Positions 1 through 7,689 of a DNA stretch of 64,000 bases are shown here, piece after piece. The notes beneath the pieces are model-generated. The model searched no databases and was not told the origin of the DNA. It saw only the letters and a program-made list of their open reading frames with translations. Location of the stretch: NCBI RefSeq assembly GCF_028823535.1, contig NZ_JAQIYM010000007.1, forward strand, positions 293,874 to 357,873. Reading direction: 5' to 3'. The stretch comes from Pseudomonas serbica (GTDB lineage: Bacteria; Pseudomonadota; Gammaproteobacteria; Pseudomonadales; Pseudomonadaceae). Position 1 is the stretch's first letter, and the number at the start of each line of letters is the position of its first letter. A program made the position numbers and the translations under genes.

Positions 1-1
1 A

Positions 2-352
2 GCGGTGATCGAAGGCATCTGGCACCAGATCCCGTTGCGTGACCTGGCCGGGCTGGTGGTCGCCTGCTGCGTGGTGCTGGGGCTGGTGTTGGTGGCCTCC
101 ACGGTGCTGGGCAAGGCCCTGGGTTTCAACCAGCAAGACCGCATCACCATTCTTTTCTGTGGCTCGAAAAAAAGCCTGGCCACGGGCGTGCCGATGGCTC
201 AGGTGCTGTTCGCCGGCAGCACCATTGGCGTGTTGATCCTGCCGCTGATGCTGTTCCACCAGATCCAGCTGATGGTCTGCGCAGTGCTTGCCCAGCGCTT
301 CGCCAATCGCCCTGAATCGGTGCCCGAACTTATGGGACAGGTCGATCCTTGA
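2..352 (+). CDS. Bile acid:sodium symporter family protein, C-terminal part
   Basis: The reading frame is open from the first bases of the window and stops with TGA at 350-352, so only the last ~116 residues are present. The fragment is hydrophobic, with two or three membrane segments, and contains the stretch ILFCGSKKSLATGVPMA. This Gly-Ser-Lys-Lys-Ser-Leu motif is typical of the YfeH-type branch of the bile-acid:Na+ symporter (BASS) superfamily. The family consists of inner-membrane sodium-coupled solute importers of about 330 residues. The substrate cannot be inferred. The start codon lies upstream of the window. Confidence 0.8.
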   Translation, partial: AVIEGIWHQIPLRDLAGLVVACCVVLGLVLVASTVLGKALGFNQQDRITILFCGSKKSLATGVPMAQVLFAGSTIGVLILPLMLFHQIQLMVCAVLAQRFANRPESVPELMGQVDP

Positions 353-473
353 TGGTAAGTCGCTGTTTTAAAATAAAATAATTGGGCGAGGGGGTTCCCA
401 GGCGGCAAGAATGTTGGTAAATTGCCGCCCATTCCTGCTGAGGGCCTTCCCCGGCTCTCCAGGCAGCAGCTAC

Positions 474-548
474 AGGGGCGTCGCCAAGCGGTAAGGCAGC
501 AGGTTTTGATCCTGCCATGCGTTGGTTCGAATCCAGCCGCCCCTGCCA
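474..548 (+). tRNA. tRNA-Gln (anticodon TTG)
   Basis: The segment folds as a cloverleaf. The acceptor stem pairs AGGGGCG (474-480) with CGCCCCT before a G discriminator and an encoded CCA (546-548). The anticodon arm is GCAGG-TTTTGAT-CCTGC, giving anticodon TTG, which reads CAA (Gln). The T arm contains GTTCGAATCC. A rho-independent terminator follows 8 bases later, so it is probably the last or only gene of its transcript. Confidence 0.95.
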
Positions 549-556
549 TATTTCTG

Positions 557-593
557 ATAACCCCCACTCACGCACTGCGCGAGTGGGGGTTAT
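557..593 (+). terminator. Rho-independent terminator after tRNA-Gln
   Basis: The hairpin arms ATAACCCCCACTC (557-569) and GAGTGGGGGTTAT (581-593) are perfectly complementary around an 11-base loop. The T-tract is short, but the position just behind the tRNA supports a terminator role. Confidence 0.8.
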
Positions 594-872
594 TGCATTC
601 TGTACATCCCCCTCGCAACAAAACATCTTCCAACGGCACAAAGTCTCGGTTGCAGGCTCATTCGCTTGATTCCGTTTGCCCGTGATGGCGAGTGGATATC
701 TGCAAGAAGCCGATTATGCTCAATGAAACCTTGCAGCGATGCGAGGCCGTCAGCCTGTGTGCATGCTTTGCGCAATCCGTAATCCGATGACATCAGCCCC
801 AGGGCCAGGGTGCGGCAACAAGAAGATAGTGGGGTACTCCGGCCTATAACAAGAGAAAGACGGAGACGACTC

Positions 873-2549
873 ATGGCCGCAATCGACAACACCACCGCGG
901 GTAACGCGCCCCAGCACGGGATCACCAAGGAGGAGCGCAAGGTCATCTTCGCCTCGTCCTTGGGCACCGTGTTCGAATGGTACGACTTCTACCTCTACGG
1001 CTCCCTCGCCGCGATCATTGCCAAGCACTTCTTCGCCGGCGTCAACGAGACCACGTCCTTCATCTTTGCCTTGCTCGCGTTCGCTGCAGGCTTCGCCGTG
1101 CGCCCCTTCGGCGCCATCGTGTTCGGCCGACTGGGCGACATGATCGGGCGCAAGCACACCTTCCTGATCACCATCGTAATCATGGGTGTCTCCACGGCCA
1201 TCGTTGGTTTCCTGCCCGGTTACGCGACCATTGGCGTGGCCGCGCCGATCATCCTGATCACCCTGCGCCTGTTGCAAGGCCTGGCCCTGGGTGGCGAGTA
1301 CGGCGGGGCGGCGACCTACGTGGCCGAACACGCACCCAAGGGCAAGCGCGGCTACTTCACCTCGTGGATCCAGACCACCGCCACCCTCGGCCTGTTCCTT
1401 TCGCTGCTGGTGATCCTTGCCTGCCGCACCGTGCTTGGCACCGAGGCGTTCGAAGCCTGGGGCTGGCGGATTCCCTTCCTGCTGTCGATCCTGCTGCTGA
1501 TCGTCTCCGTCTACATCCGCCTGCAACTCAGCGAATCGCCGGTGTTCGTGAAGATGAAGGCCGAGGGCAAGGCCTCCAAGGCGCCGCTGACCGAATCCTT
1601 CGCCCGTTGGGAAAACCTCAAGATCGTGATCATGGCGCTGCTCGGCGGTACCGCCGGCCAGGCCGTCGTCTGGTACACCGGGCAGTTCTACGCGTTGTTC
1701 TTCCTGCTGCAGACGCTCAAGATCGACGCGCAGACCGCCAACCTGCTGATTGCCGGTTCGCTGCTGATCGGTACGCCGTTCTTCGTCATCTTCGGCAGCC
1801 TGTCCGACCGCATCGGGCGCAAGGGCATCATCATGGCCGGTTGCATCCTCGCGGCGCTGACCTACTTCCCGATCTTCAATGCGTTGACCCAGTACGGTAA
1901 CCCCGACGTGTTCATCGCACAGGAGAAGAACCCGGTCACGGTGATCGCCGATCCCGACCAGTGTTCGTTTCAGTTCGACCCGGTGGGCAAGGCCAAATTC
2001 ACCAGCTCCTGCGACCTGGCCAAGACCGTGTTGGCCAAACGGGCCATCCCCTACAAGAACGAGAAGGCCGAGCCGGGAACTGTCGCGCAGGTTCGTATCG
2101 GCGACAAAGTGATCCCCAGCTTCGAAGGCACCGGCATGCCGGCCGCCGACTTCAAGACCCGCAACGACGCCTTCATCGCAACCCTGGGCACCGCCCTCAA
2201 GGACGCCGGCTACCCCGAGAAAGCCGACCCGGCCAAGACCAACTACCCGATGGTGCTGCTGCTCCTGACCATCCTGGTGATCTACGTGACCATGGTCTAC
2301 GGCCCGATCGCCGCCTGGCTGGTGGAACTCTTCCCGGCGCGCATTCGCTACACCTCGATGTCACTGCCTTACCACATCGGCAACGGCTGGTTCGGCGGGT
2401 TCCTGCCAACAGTGGCTTTCGCCATGGTCGCGGCCACCGGCGATATCTACTATGGGCTGTGGTACCCGATCGTGATCGCGGTGATGACGGCGATCCTGGG
2501 TACGTTCTTCCTGCCGGAGACGAAGGATCGGGAGATTCATCACACTTGA
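873..2549 (+). CDS. MHS-family MFS transporter (proton-coupled metabolite symporter)
   Basis: This is a 558-residue inner-membrane carrier of the metabolite:H+ symporter branch of the major facilitator superfamily (ShiA, KgtP and ProP relatives). The N-terminal signature SLGTVFEWYDFYLYGSLAA, the loop motif GRLGDMIGRKHTF and the second-half repeat GSLSDRIGRKG are visible. The ATG at 873 is preferred to the upstream in-frame ATG at 810, because homology begins shortly after it and a GGAGAC ribosome site precedes it. Between the ninth and tenth membrane segments (about residues 345-460) lies an unusually long soluble loop that typical ProP-like proteins lack. Related Pseudomonas proteins may share it, but I could not check. 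The substrate is unknown. It appears monocistronic and ends just before a REP element. Confidence 0.85.
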   Translation: MAAIDNTTAGNAPQHGITKEERKVIFASSLGTVFEWYDFYLYGSLAAIIAKHFFAGVNETTSFIFALLAFAAGFAVRPFGAIVFGRLGDMIGRKHTFLITIVIMGVSTAIVGFLPGYATIGVAAPIILITLRLLQGLALGGEYGGAATYVAEHAPKGKRGYFTSWIQTTATLGLFLSLLVILACRTVLGTEAFEAWGWRIPFLLSILLLIVSVYIRLQLSESPVFVKMKAEGKASKAPLTESFARWENLKIVIMALLGGTAGQAVVWYTGQFYALFFLLQTLKIDAQTANLLIAGSLLIGTPFFVIFGSLSDRIGRKGIIMAGCILAALTYFPIFNALTQYGNPDVFIAQEKNPVTVIADPDQCSFQFDPVGKAKFTSSCDLAKTVLAKRAIPYKNEKAEPGTVAQVRIGDKVIPSFEGTGMPAADFKTRNDAFIATLGTALKDAGYPEKADPAKTNYPMVLLLLTILVIYVTMVYGPIAAWLVELFPARIRYTSMSLPYHIGNGWFGGFLPTVAFAMVAATGDIYYGLWYPIVIAVMTAILGTFFLPETKDREIHHT

Positions 2550-2552
2550 AAT

Positions 2553-2640
2553 TCTGTAGGAGATCGGCTTGCCGGCGAACCAGGCGCTGCGGTGTATCTG
2601 CCGCAGCGCGTAATCGCCTTCGCCGGCAAAGTCGGATCGT
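2553..2640. repeat. REP-type palindromic repeat pair
   Basis: The element contains GTAGGAGATCGGCTTGCCGG and the facing arm CGCCTTCGCCGGCAA, which are the opposed halves of a Pseudomonas REP/BIME. It sits directly behind the MFS gene, where it could act as a weak terminator or mRNA 3'-stabiliser. The same family recurs at 7066-7345 and 17141-17430. Confidence 0.65.
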
Positions 2641-2706
2641 CGGAGTTTCTTTATTATTCCGTTGATTAAATCCTATTACTCCTGCGAAAAAATCTCTTCC
2701 AAACCA

Positions 2707-3729
2707 TTATTCAATAGGGCGCGGATGATTAACTACGCAGCGAGCTGTTTTATCAGTGAGTACCAACAAATCACCCGTACCAGACAGGCTGGCCATACTT
2801 CCATCTGGACTCCTATAACTTCTGTGTACGTTTACGCCTCCTCCCCACTGCGGATCTGCATAATCCTTGCCGCGAAGTACCTTTGCATACTTGTAATTCG
2901 AAGGAGGATCTTTATATGCAGGGGCGCCCGGACCTTGCGGATCTTTCAATGGGGAGCTCTCGTAATATGTTGGGTCATACCAGTCCTTGACCCATTCAAA
3001 CCCATTATCGGACATCGAATATAGACCGAGTGGGTTAGGTGGAAATCTATCCACAGGCAACGGGGTGAGAGTATCAGTCTTCCACCCCATCTCTTTAGCA
3101 AATGTTTTGCGATCCCAAGAACTGGAAATGTTGATGCCCTTGGGACCATCTTCCCAATCTTCGGTTACAGGGTCATCAGTCGCCTTATAAGTACCATCAT
3201 TGGTTGCCACCATTAAAAATTGCCCACGGCTGCGCGCTGCATATTCCCACTGGGCTTCGGTCGGTAAACCGAACGGTAACTCGCTGACCTTTGTCAGCCA
3301 ATTGCAATATTTTTCCGCCTCGAACCAATCCAGGTGTGCGGGCGTGTTTGGAGGTCCACTGATGACGGCAAACTTGTCACTGGAGTCCCGGCGAAGTTGC
3401 AGATCATTGGAGTTCAGGTAGAACTGATATTCCCGATTTGTAATTTTGTATTTGGTGATAGAGTAACTACTTAACTCAATCTTATGCAGCGGCTTACTAT
3501 CCTTATCAGCATCGTAGGGAAGTTTTTCAGGTCCGTATTGCACACCATAGTCCCCCATCAGGAATTCTCCACCTTCGACGAAGACGAGGTCGCCTTTTAC
3601 CCTTTGGATAAAACCCTGCAACTCTTGCGATGATCTATTAACTTCAGCTGTGCCCACGGGCATGGTGTTCTGTTCGCAGCCCGCCACTAATACAACAGGA
3701 AGCATAAATGCAAGCTTAAACATTTTCAT
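2707..3729 (-). CDS. SUMF1/FGE-sulfatase-fold lipoprotein, candidate periplasmic immunity protein
   Basis: The 340-residue product begins with a lipoprotein signal ending in the lipobox LVAGC (Cys18), so it should be membrane-anchored in the periplasm. From about residue 44 (GDLVFVEGGEFLMGDYG) to the end it has the formylglycine-generating-enzyme-like (SUMF1, C-type-lectin-like) fold, with FGLPTEAQWEYAAR and NGFEWVKDW motifs. The cysteine pair used for catalysis by true FGE is not seen near HRSYRS, so I expect a binding rather than enzymatic role. It lies 15 bp behind the split effector-like ORFs on the same strand. That position suggests protection against them, but this is inference. An alternative is a general surface lipoprotein. 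Codon use is less GC-biased than in neighbouring housekeeping genes. Confidence 0.7.
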   Translation of the reverse strand: MKMFKLAFMLPVVLVAGCEQNTMPVGTAEVNRSSQELQGFIQRVKGDLVFVEGGEFLMGDYGVQYGPEKLPYDADKDSKPLHKIELSSYSITKYKITNREYQFYLNSNDLQLRRDSSDKFAVISGPPNTPAHLDWFEAEKYCNWLTKVSELPFGLPTEAQWEYAARSRGQFLMVATNDGTYKATDDPVTEDWEDGPKGINISSSWDRKTFAKEMGWKTDTLTPLPVDRFPPNPLGLYSMSDNGFEWVKDWYDPTYYESSPLKDPQGPGAPAYKDPPSNYKYAKVLRGKDYADPQWGGGVNVHRSYRSPDGSMASLSGTGDLLVLTDKTARCVVNHPRPIE

Positions 3730-3744
3730 AAAAAAAACCTTGTA

Positions 3745-4410
3745 TCAAACCCAACGATCCGTTTCTGTTTCACACGAACCAAAATAACAGCGGCTGGGGT
3801 AATGAAAGTTGTCATCGGAATTGATTTGATAGTAGGGTGAATCATTCATGGCCAGCGCATACCCCCAAGCAACACCAGATCTTATCCGATCATAAATAAT
3901 TGATAGCTCACGTTTCGCCCTAAGCAAATCCTGATCACGATTAAACCCCTCTCGCAGAAAATCCACTAATTTCTGTTCCTGCTGCTCGATTATCAGGAAT
4001 TCATTTTCGGCTGTAGTCAAACTTGAGCCATCAGGCGTCATTCGGCAAAACACCTTTCGCCACTCGATACGGGTCTGGATACTTTTGAGTATCCAGATCA
4101 CCGCTTCTTTACGATCTTTGTAGATATCGGGTGCCAGTGCCTTCCCGTAGTTGTGTGGATCGAGATGATCCCAAACGCCATGGCGGGTGAGAAGGTAAAG
4201 TAAAATCCCTTTTGCCTCTGGGGTGAAGCTCAAGAGCTTTTCTGCGTTGGCATTAACACTGGTCGCCAGCTGATTACGTCGCTTCGAGGCATCCAGATTC
4301 GTTTTACTTTCATCTATAATGGACTTTACGATCTCTTTAAAATAATATTCAACAGAATCAACGCTCCCCCCTAACGTCATGAGTTTTTTATAAGTTGCTC
4401 TGCATATCAT
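3745..4410 (-). CDS. Hypothetical protein, probably the C-terminal part of a split effector-like gene
   Basis: This ORF encodes 221 residues that are mostly helical and charged, with no signal peptide or membrane segment. I do not recognise a catalytic domain. It overlaps the end of the upstream ORF (4388-6091) by 23 bp in another frame. Its ATG at 4410 lies inside the upstream coding sequence and has no clear ribosome site. Reading through with one frame change near 4400-4410 would give a single protein of about 785 residues. From memory, large T6SS-linked proteins with a similar glycine-rich hydrophobic region end in a comparable helical tail, so a frameshifted single gene is my preferred reading. 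A translationally coupled second gene is the alternative. Confidence 0.6.
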   Translation of the reverse strand: MICRATYKKLMTLGGSVDSVEYYFKEIVKSIIDESKTNLDASKRRNQLATSVNANAEKLLSFTPEAKGILLYLLTRHGVWDHLDPHNYGKALAPDIYKDRKEAVIWILKSIQTRIEWRKVFCRMTPDGSSLTTAENEFLIIEQQEQKLVDFLREGFNRDQDLLRAKRELSIIYDRIRSGVAWGYALAMNDSPYYQINSDDNFHYPSRCYFGSCETETDRWV

Positions 4411-6091
4411 CCATTTGCATTACACAATACTGACTATATGCATTGAAGGCATCTTTTTTCACCAAGTCAAAAAAACTATAATTCAGTCGATACAGCTGAT
4501 AAACCAACCAAGCCCCAAACTCCGTAATCGTATTGACACCCACTTCGCCAATAAGCCCGCCCTTGGCCCCTATTCCCCAACACAAACTGGCCGCCACATG
4601 AAAACAAAATTTCCCGTTTATAAAAGTGCAATAGAACTTGCCACCGGCCCCTGCCCCGGCCAAACCGGCAATGCTGCCACCAATACTGCAGAACTCTTTG
4701 AATTCGCCGCTGGACTTCAATAGTCCGGCGAGACCGGGATTGATGTCCGCTGGCGGTGTGGGTTTAAGCCATTGCAGTCCGCCTTTGAGACTGCCCTCGA
4801 CCCGGGCGCCGGCAAAGGCTTCGCCGGTGATTTGCAGGCCTTCATCTTCGGCGGCCATTTGCTGATGGAACGCCGCCCCCCTGGTTCTTCTTTCCTTGAA
4901 ACGGGGTAATCGGCCATTGGGCTGACCAGCGAGAAATTGCTGATCACCTTTGGTCACCACCTGCAATTGCCCTTCGAGTTGCACCGAGGCACCGACGAAA
5001 CCAGCCAACTCAGGTGTCAGATACAAGCGCAACATTCCCATGTCGAAGTCATTGCCTTTAGCATTGGTATAGGACAATGACCAACCCATGCGGTCCGGCA
5101 CATAGATAGGGAGGTTAACCATGCCGGAAGCGACGGTCATGACGGCCTTCGCTTCGCCCTTGATCGCGACATTGCCTTTGTTTGGGGCGAATTCGGTGCT
5201 GGCCCCGACGTTGGACACCAAGCGCATGAACTGCGCGGCACCGGAAACGTCGACGTTCTTGCCCAACTCGGTCTTGCCCACTAGGCTTTCGTTCCAGCTT
5301 TCAGCCCAGTCGAACAAGGTAACGTCCTGATTAAAGGCTTCAGGATCGAAATCCAGACCGGTCCACTTGATGACGTCGCTCAACTCCAGCTTAAGTTTTG
5401 GCCACTCCAGGGTGGTCAGTTGCTCCTTGAGCTTCAGCGTATCGATGCGTCGGTTACCATGCTTGTCCTTACCGTAGATGCTGTTCTCGGCGCCTTTCTT
5501 TTTGTTGCCTTTCAAGGACACCGTGTGCAGCGTGCGGCCATCCTGGCCTTTGCTGAAGTAGCCTTTTTTGACATAGGCATAGCGGTTGGCCTTGGTCCCG
5601 TTTTTGTGTTTCTTCCCCGTACCGGCTACTGGAAGCAATTCGACGACATCGTCATAGCTCATTTTTTCCTGGGAAAAACTGCCGAGCTTTTTGCGGAGCG
5701 CCTCTTGTTCTGCCTCGAGCCGGCTTTCCGCCGCCGTCACTTCCTTGGCATGCGCTTCAGCTTCCAAGGGAGACAGCGTGGTGGTTGAAACCGCCTCGAC
5801 ATACTTTTCAAGCACTCTGGTGTAGCGTTCCTTGGCCAGGTGGAACTCATTCACCCGGTGGGCCATATCTTGCCAGTGGTTTTCGAACTCGCCCGCCTCG
5901 GCGTCCGCAATAAAGACCAGCTCTTCGGTCTCGGGGCGAAAGTAGCACTGGGTTGACTGGTGATACGCAACCACAATGGGGTGTTGCTTGCTGGTCCGGT
6001 TTTCAGCGACAGGGGCATTGGCTTCGGTCAGGTCGTTCACGTTAAGTCCTCCTTGGTATGGATAGGCATACGGGGGAGGCTTCATTTCCAC
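4388..6091 (-). CDS. Predicted effector-like protein with glycine-rich hydrophobic region (N-terminal part of split gene)
   Basis: The product is 567 residues. Residues ~85-150 are charged and heptad-like (possible coiled coil). Around 155-235 lies a lysine-rich segment (KKHKNGTKANRYAYVKKGYF). The middle is beta-rich. Residues ~455-545 are glycine-rich and hydrophobic, with IGGSIAGLAGAGAGG and GIGAKGGLIGEVGV, suggesting membrane interaction. There is no signal peptide, consistent with T6SS delivery. I cannot assign a named family; a pore-forming or membrane-active role is only a guess. It overlaps the next ORF and is followed by a periplasmic lipoprotein, an arrangement seen in effector-immunity modules. 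No vgrG is adjacent; the nearest in the window is at 59116. Confidence 0.6.
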   Translation of the reverse strand: MEMKPPPYAYPYQGGLNVNDLTEANAPVAENRTSKQHPIVVAYHQSTQCYFRPETEELVFIADAEAGEFENHWQDMAHRVNEFHLAKERYTRVLEKYVEAVSTTTLSPLEAEAHAKEVTAAESRLEAEQEALRKKLGSFSQEKMSYDDVVELLPVAGTGKKHKNGTKANRYAYVKKGYFSKGQDGRTLHTVSLKGNKKKGAENSIYGKDKHGNRRIDTLKLKEQLTTLEWPKLKLELSDVIKWTGLDFDPEAFNQDVTLFDWAESWNESLVGKTELGKNVDVSGAAQFMRLVSNVGASTEFAPNKGNVAIKGEAKAVMTVASGMVNLPIYVPDRMGWSLSYTNAKGNDFDMGMLRLYLTPELAGFVGASVQLEGQLQVVTKGDQQFLAGQPNGRLPRFKERRTRGAAFHQQMAAEDEGLQITGEAFAGARVEGSLKGGLQWLKPTPPADINPGLAGLLKSSGEFKEFCSIGGSIAGLAGAGAGGKFYCTFINGKFCFHVAASLCWGIGAKGGLIGEVGVNTITEFGAWLVYQLYRLNYSFFDLVKKDAFNAYSQYCVMQMDDMQSNL

Positions 6092-6450
6092 CCTAGTTCA
6101 AGTACACGACAGCTTTCAAGAAGCGGCCAGAGGTCGAAATAGGACACTTCCGGGTTGCGCGTAGGATGCGTCCGAGATGGCGGCGCGTCAGATCTGTAGG
6201 AAGTTTGTGGGTTTGACAAAAGGAGGATACGCGGCGGTATCCCACGGCATGCAAGCGTTTGGAGCAAGGGTTGTTCCAGCTCTGTTGGCAGTGCTTTTTC
6301 GAGCAATTTGCAGCGTGTTTAAACGCCAGCCAGGTTACTTCCCGAAAGCCACAGCGCCTTGCGCCGTTGCCTACGGTTACGCCAGAATCCGCCGGCTTGT
6401 GCGCCTTGGAGCTGCTCGGTAACTTGGTTCGCGTCACTGATGGTCAGTGA
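6092..6450. other. Intergenic stretch without a convincing gene
   Basis: Short ORFs exist on both strands here, but none has a plausible ribosome site or recognisable protein. The text resembles conserved intergenic sequence I associate with Pseudomonas DUF6124 genes (recollection only). It leads into the inverted-repeat element at 6454-6597. Confidence 0.4.
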
Positions 6451-6453
6451 TCG

Positions 6454-6597
6454 GGTTTAGTAGCCCGCGGTAATTTGGCTGCACGTGCATCCGTCTGACA
6501 GGTATTTCCATACCTGTATTTTGATGGTGGCTGTACGTAGGGCGCTTTCGGGCGCGCCGGCTTAGCTGAGTTCCCCGGTCTACTAACCTGCGTACAG
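6454..6597 (+). other. Long-range inverted-repeat element, candidate structured leader RNA
   Basis: GGTTTAGTAG (6454-6463) pairs with CTACTAACC (6580-6588), allowing one bulged T, and encloses smaller hairpins. These are the perfect ACAGGTAT-TTCC-ATACCTGT (6498-6517) and GCGC-TTTCGG-GCGC (6542-6555). A further complementary pair is CTGTACG (6531-6537) with CGTACAG (6591-6597), which is incompatible with the outer stem and could form an alternative fold. It lies about 65 bp in front of the DUF6124 gene, so a 5'-UTR regulatory RNA is possible. I do not recognise an Rfam family. Confidence 0.45.
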
Positions 6598-6654
6598 TTG
6601 CCTCCCTTTTCGTTTAGTAGCAGAAGGGCGGCACTCAACTAGAGAACACAGCAT

Positions 6655-6966
6655 ATGATCAAGCCGACCCCAAACCCGCCGGACACCGATCCGGTAACAC
6701 CCTCCGAACGCATCCCCTCAGCCGCCGATATCCAGGCCACTCCGCGCAAGCTTTGCACCATGTTCATCGTCAACCCGGAACTCGATACCGAAACCCTGCT
6801 GGCCCATGCCTGTGAGTCGCTGGCTTCGGCCAATGTGATGACGCTGGATCTGGCGGATCATATGGAAGGGACGAGTCGCAATACCCTGTTGGGGATTGCC
6901 CAGGTCATCATGCTCGGCGAGCTGGCGGTGAGTCGGGCGCTGGATCGGATTGATCGGGCTGAATAG
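6655..6966 (+). CDS. DUF6124 family small protein
   Basis: The 103-residue protein has an acidic, proline-rich N-terminus (TPNPPDTDPVTPSERIPSAAD). A helical region follows with the conserved-looking stretches NPELDTETLLAHACESLASA and LADHMEGTSRNTLLGIAQ. It matches my memory of DUF6124 (formerly grouped with DUF3077), a family of unknown function often present in several copies in Pseudomonas genomes. The ATG at 6655 follows AGAGAACAC. It stands alone, preceded by the structured element and followed by a REP array. Confidence 0.75.
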   Translation: MIKPTPNPPDTDPVTPSERIPSAADIQATPRKLCTMFIVNPELDTETLLAHACESLASANVMTLDLADHMEGTSRNTLLGIAQVIMLGELAVSRALDRIDRAE

Positions 6967-7065
6967 AAGATCAAAAGATCGCAGCCTTCGGCAGCTTCTA
7001 CAGGGGGATGCGTTCACTTGGGAACAGGTCGGCTGTCAGGCCGCCATCGTCGGCAGGCCCCACAA

Positions 7066-7345
7066 TAGATCGGGTACAGCCGCGAGAGCGTGGTTGACTG
7101 GGAGGGAGCCTTCGCCGGCAAGCCGGCTCCTACAGTAGGTCGGGTACAGCCGCGAGAGAGTGGTTGACTGGGAGGGCGCCTTCGCCGGCAAGCCGGCTCC
7201 TACAGTAGATCGGGTACAGTCGCGAGAGACTGGTTGACTGGGAGGGAGCCTTCGCCGGCAAGCCGGCTCCTACAGTAGGTCGGGTACAGTCGCGAGAGAG
7301 TGGTTGATTGGGAGGGCGCCTTCGCTGGCATGTCGATCTCCTGCA
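7066..7345. repeat. Four-copy 70-bp tandem REP array
   Basis: The unit starting TAGATCGGGTACAGCCGCGA and ending CGGCAAGCCGGCTCCTACAG repeats with an exact 70-bp period. CGGGTACAG occurs at 7071, 7141, 7211 and 7281. The first three units are nearly identical; the fourth degenerates after TTCGCTGGCAT. Each unit carries one REP palindrome (CCTTCGCCGGCAAGCCGGCT). The near-identity suggests recent amplification. Confidence 0.85.
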
Positions 7346-7444
7346 AGGGTGTATGCCGCTCGTCTACTCGAACGCACGCAATCCCCTGGACGCCTTCAAA
7401 GCTGTACGACCCGGAAAACCCGGGCCCGGTTTGTGAGGTGAGAC

Positions 7445-7642
7445 ATGTCCAGCGAATCGACTTTTCAGGACAACAAACAAGACCCGGACAAGACGCTACC
7501 CACGTCGGACGATCCGGGCAAATACGATCCCCTTAAACAGGCCGACCTCGACGATGAAGAGGGCGAGCAGGAATGGAACGAGCGCGACAGGAAGCTGCCT
7601 GAGGCAGATGAGCAAACACCTTTGTCCGACGACAGGCGCTAG
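7445..7642 (+). CDS. Small acidic hypothetical protein
   Basis: The predicted product has 65 residues and is very hydrophilic, rich in Asp, Glu and Gln (for example QADLDDEEGEQEWNERDRK), with no hydrophobic segment. The ATG at 7445 follows GAGGTGAGAC, a usable ribosome site. It lies 47 bp in front of the di-iron oxidase gene and may share its transcript. Function unknown. It is likely disordered. Confidence 0.6.
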   Translation: MSSESTFQDNKQDPDKTLPTSDDPGKYDPLKQADLDDEEGEQEWNERDRKLPEADEQTPLSDDRR

Positions 7643-7689
7643 GAAAAGCGCCCGGTGATAGATCGAAGTACTGCCCAGGAGAACAGCCA

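Noticed and set aside
7066..7345. CRISPR array
   Set aside because: The whole 70-bp unit is repeated with no variable spacers, and each unit contains a REP palindrome.
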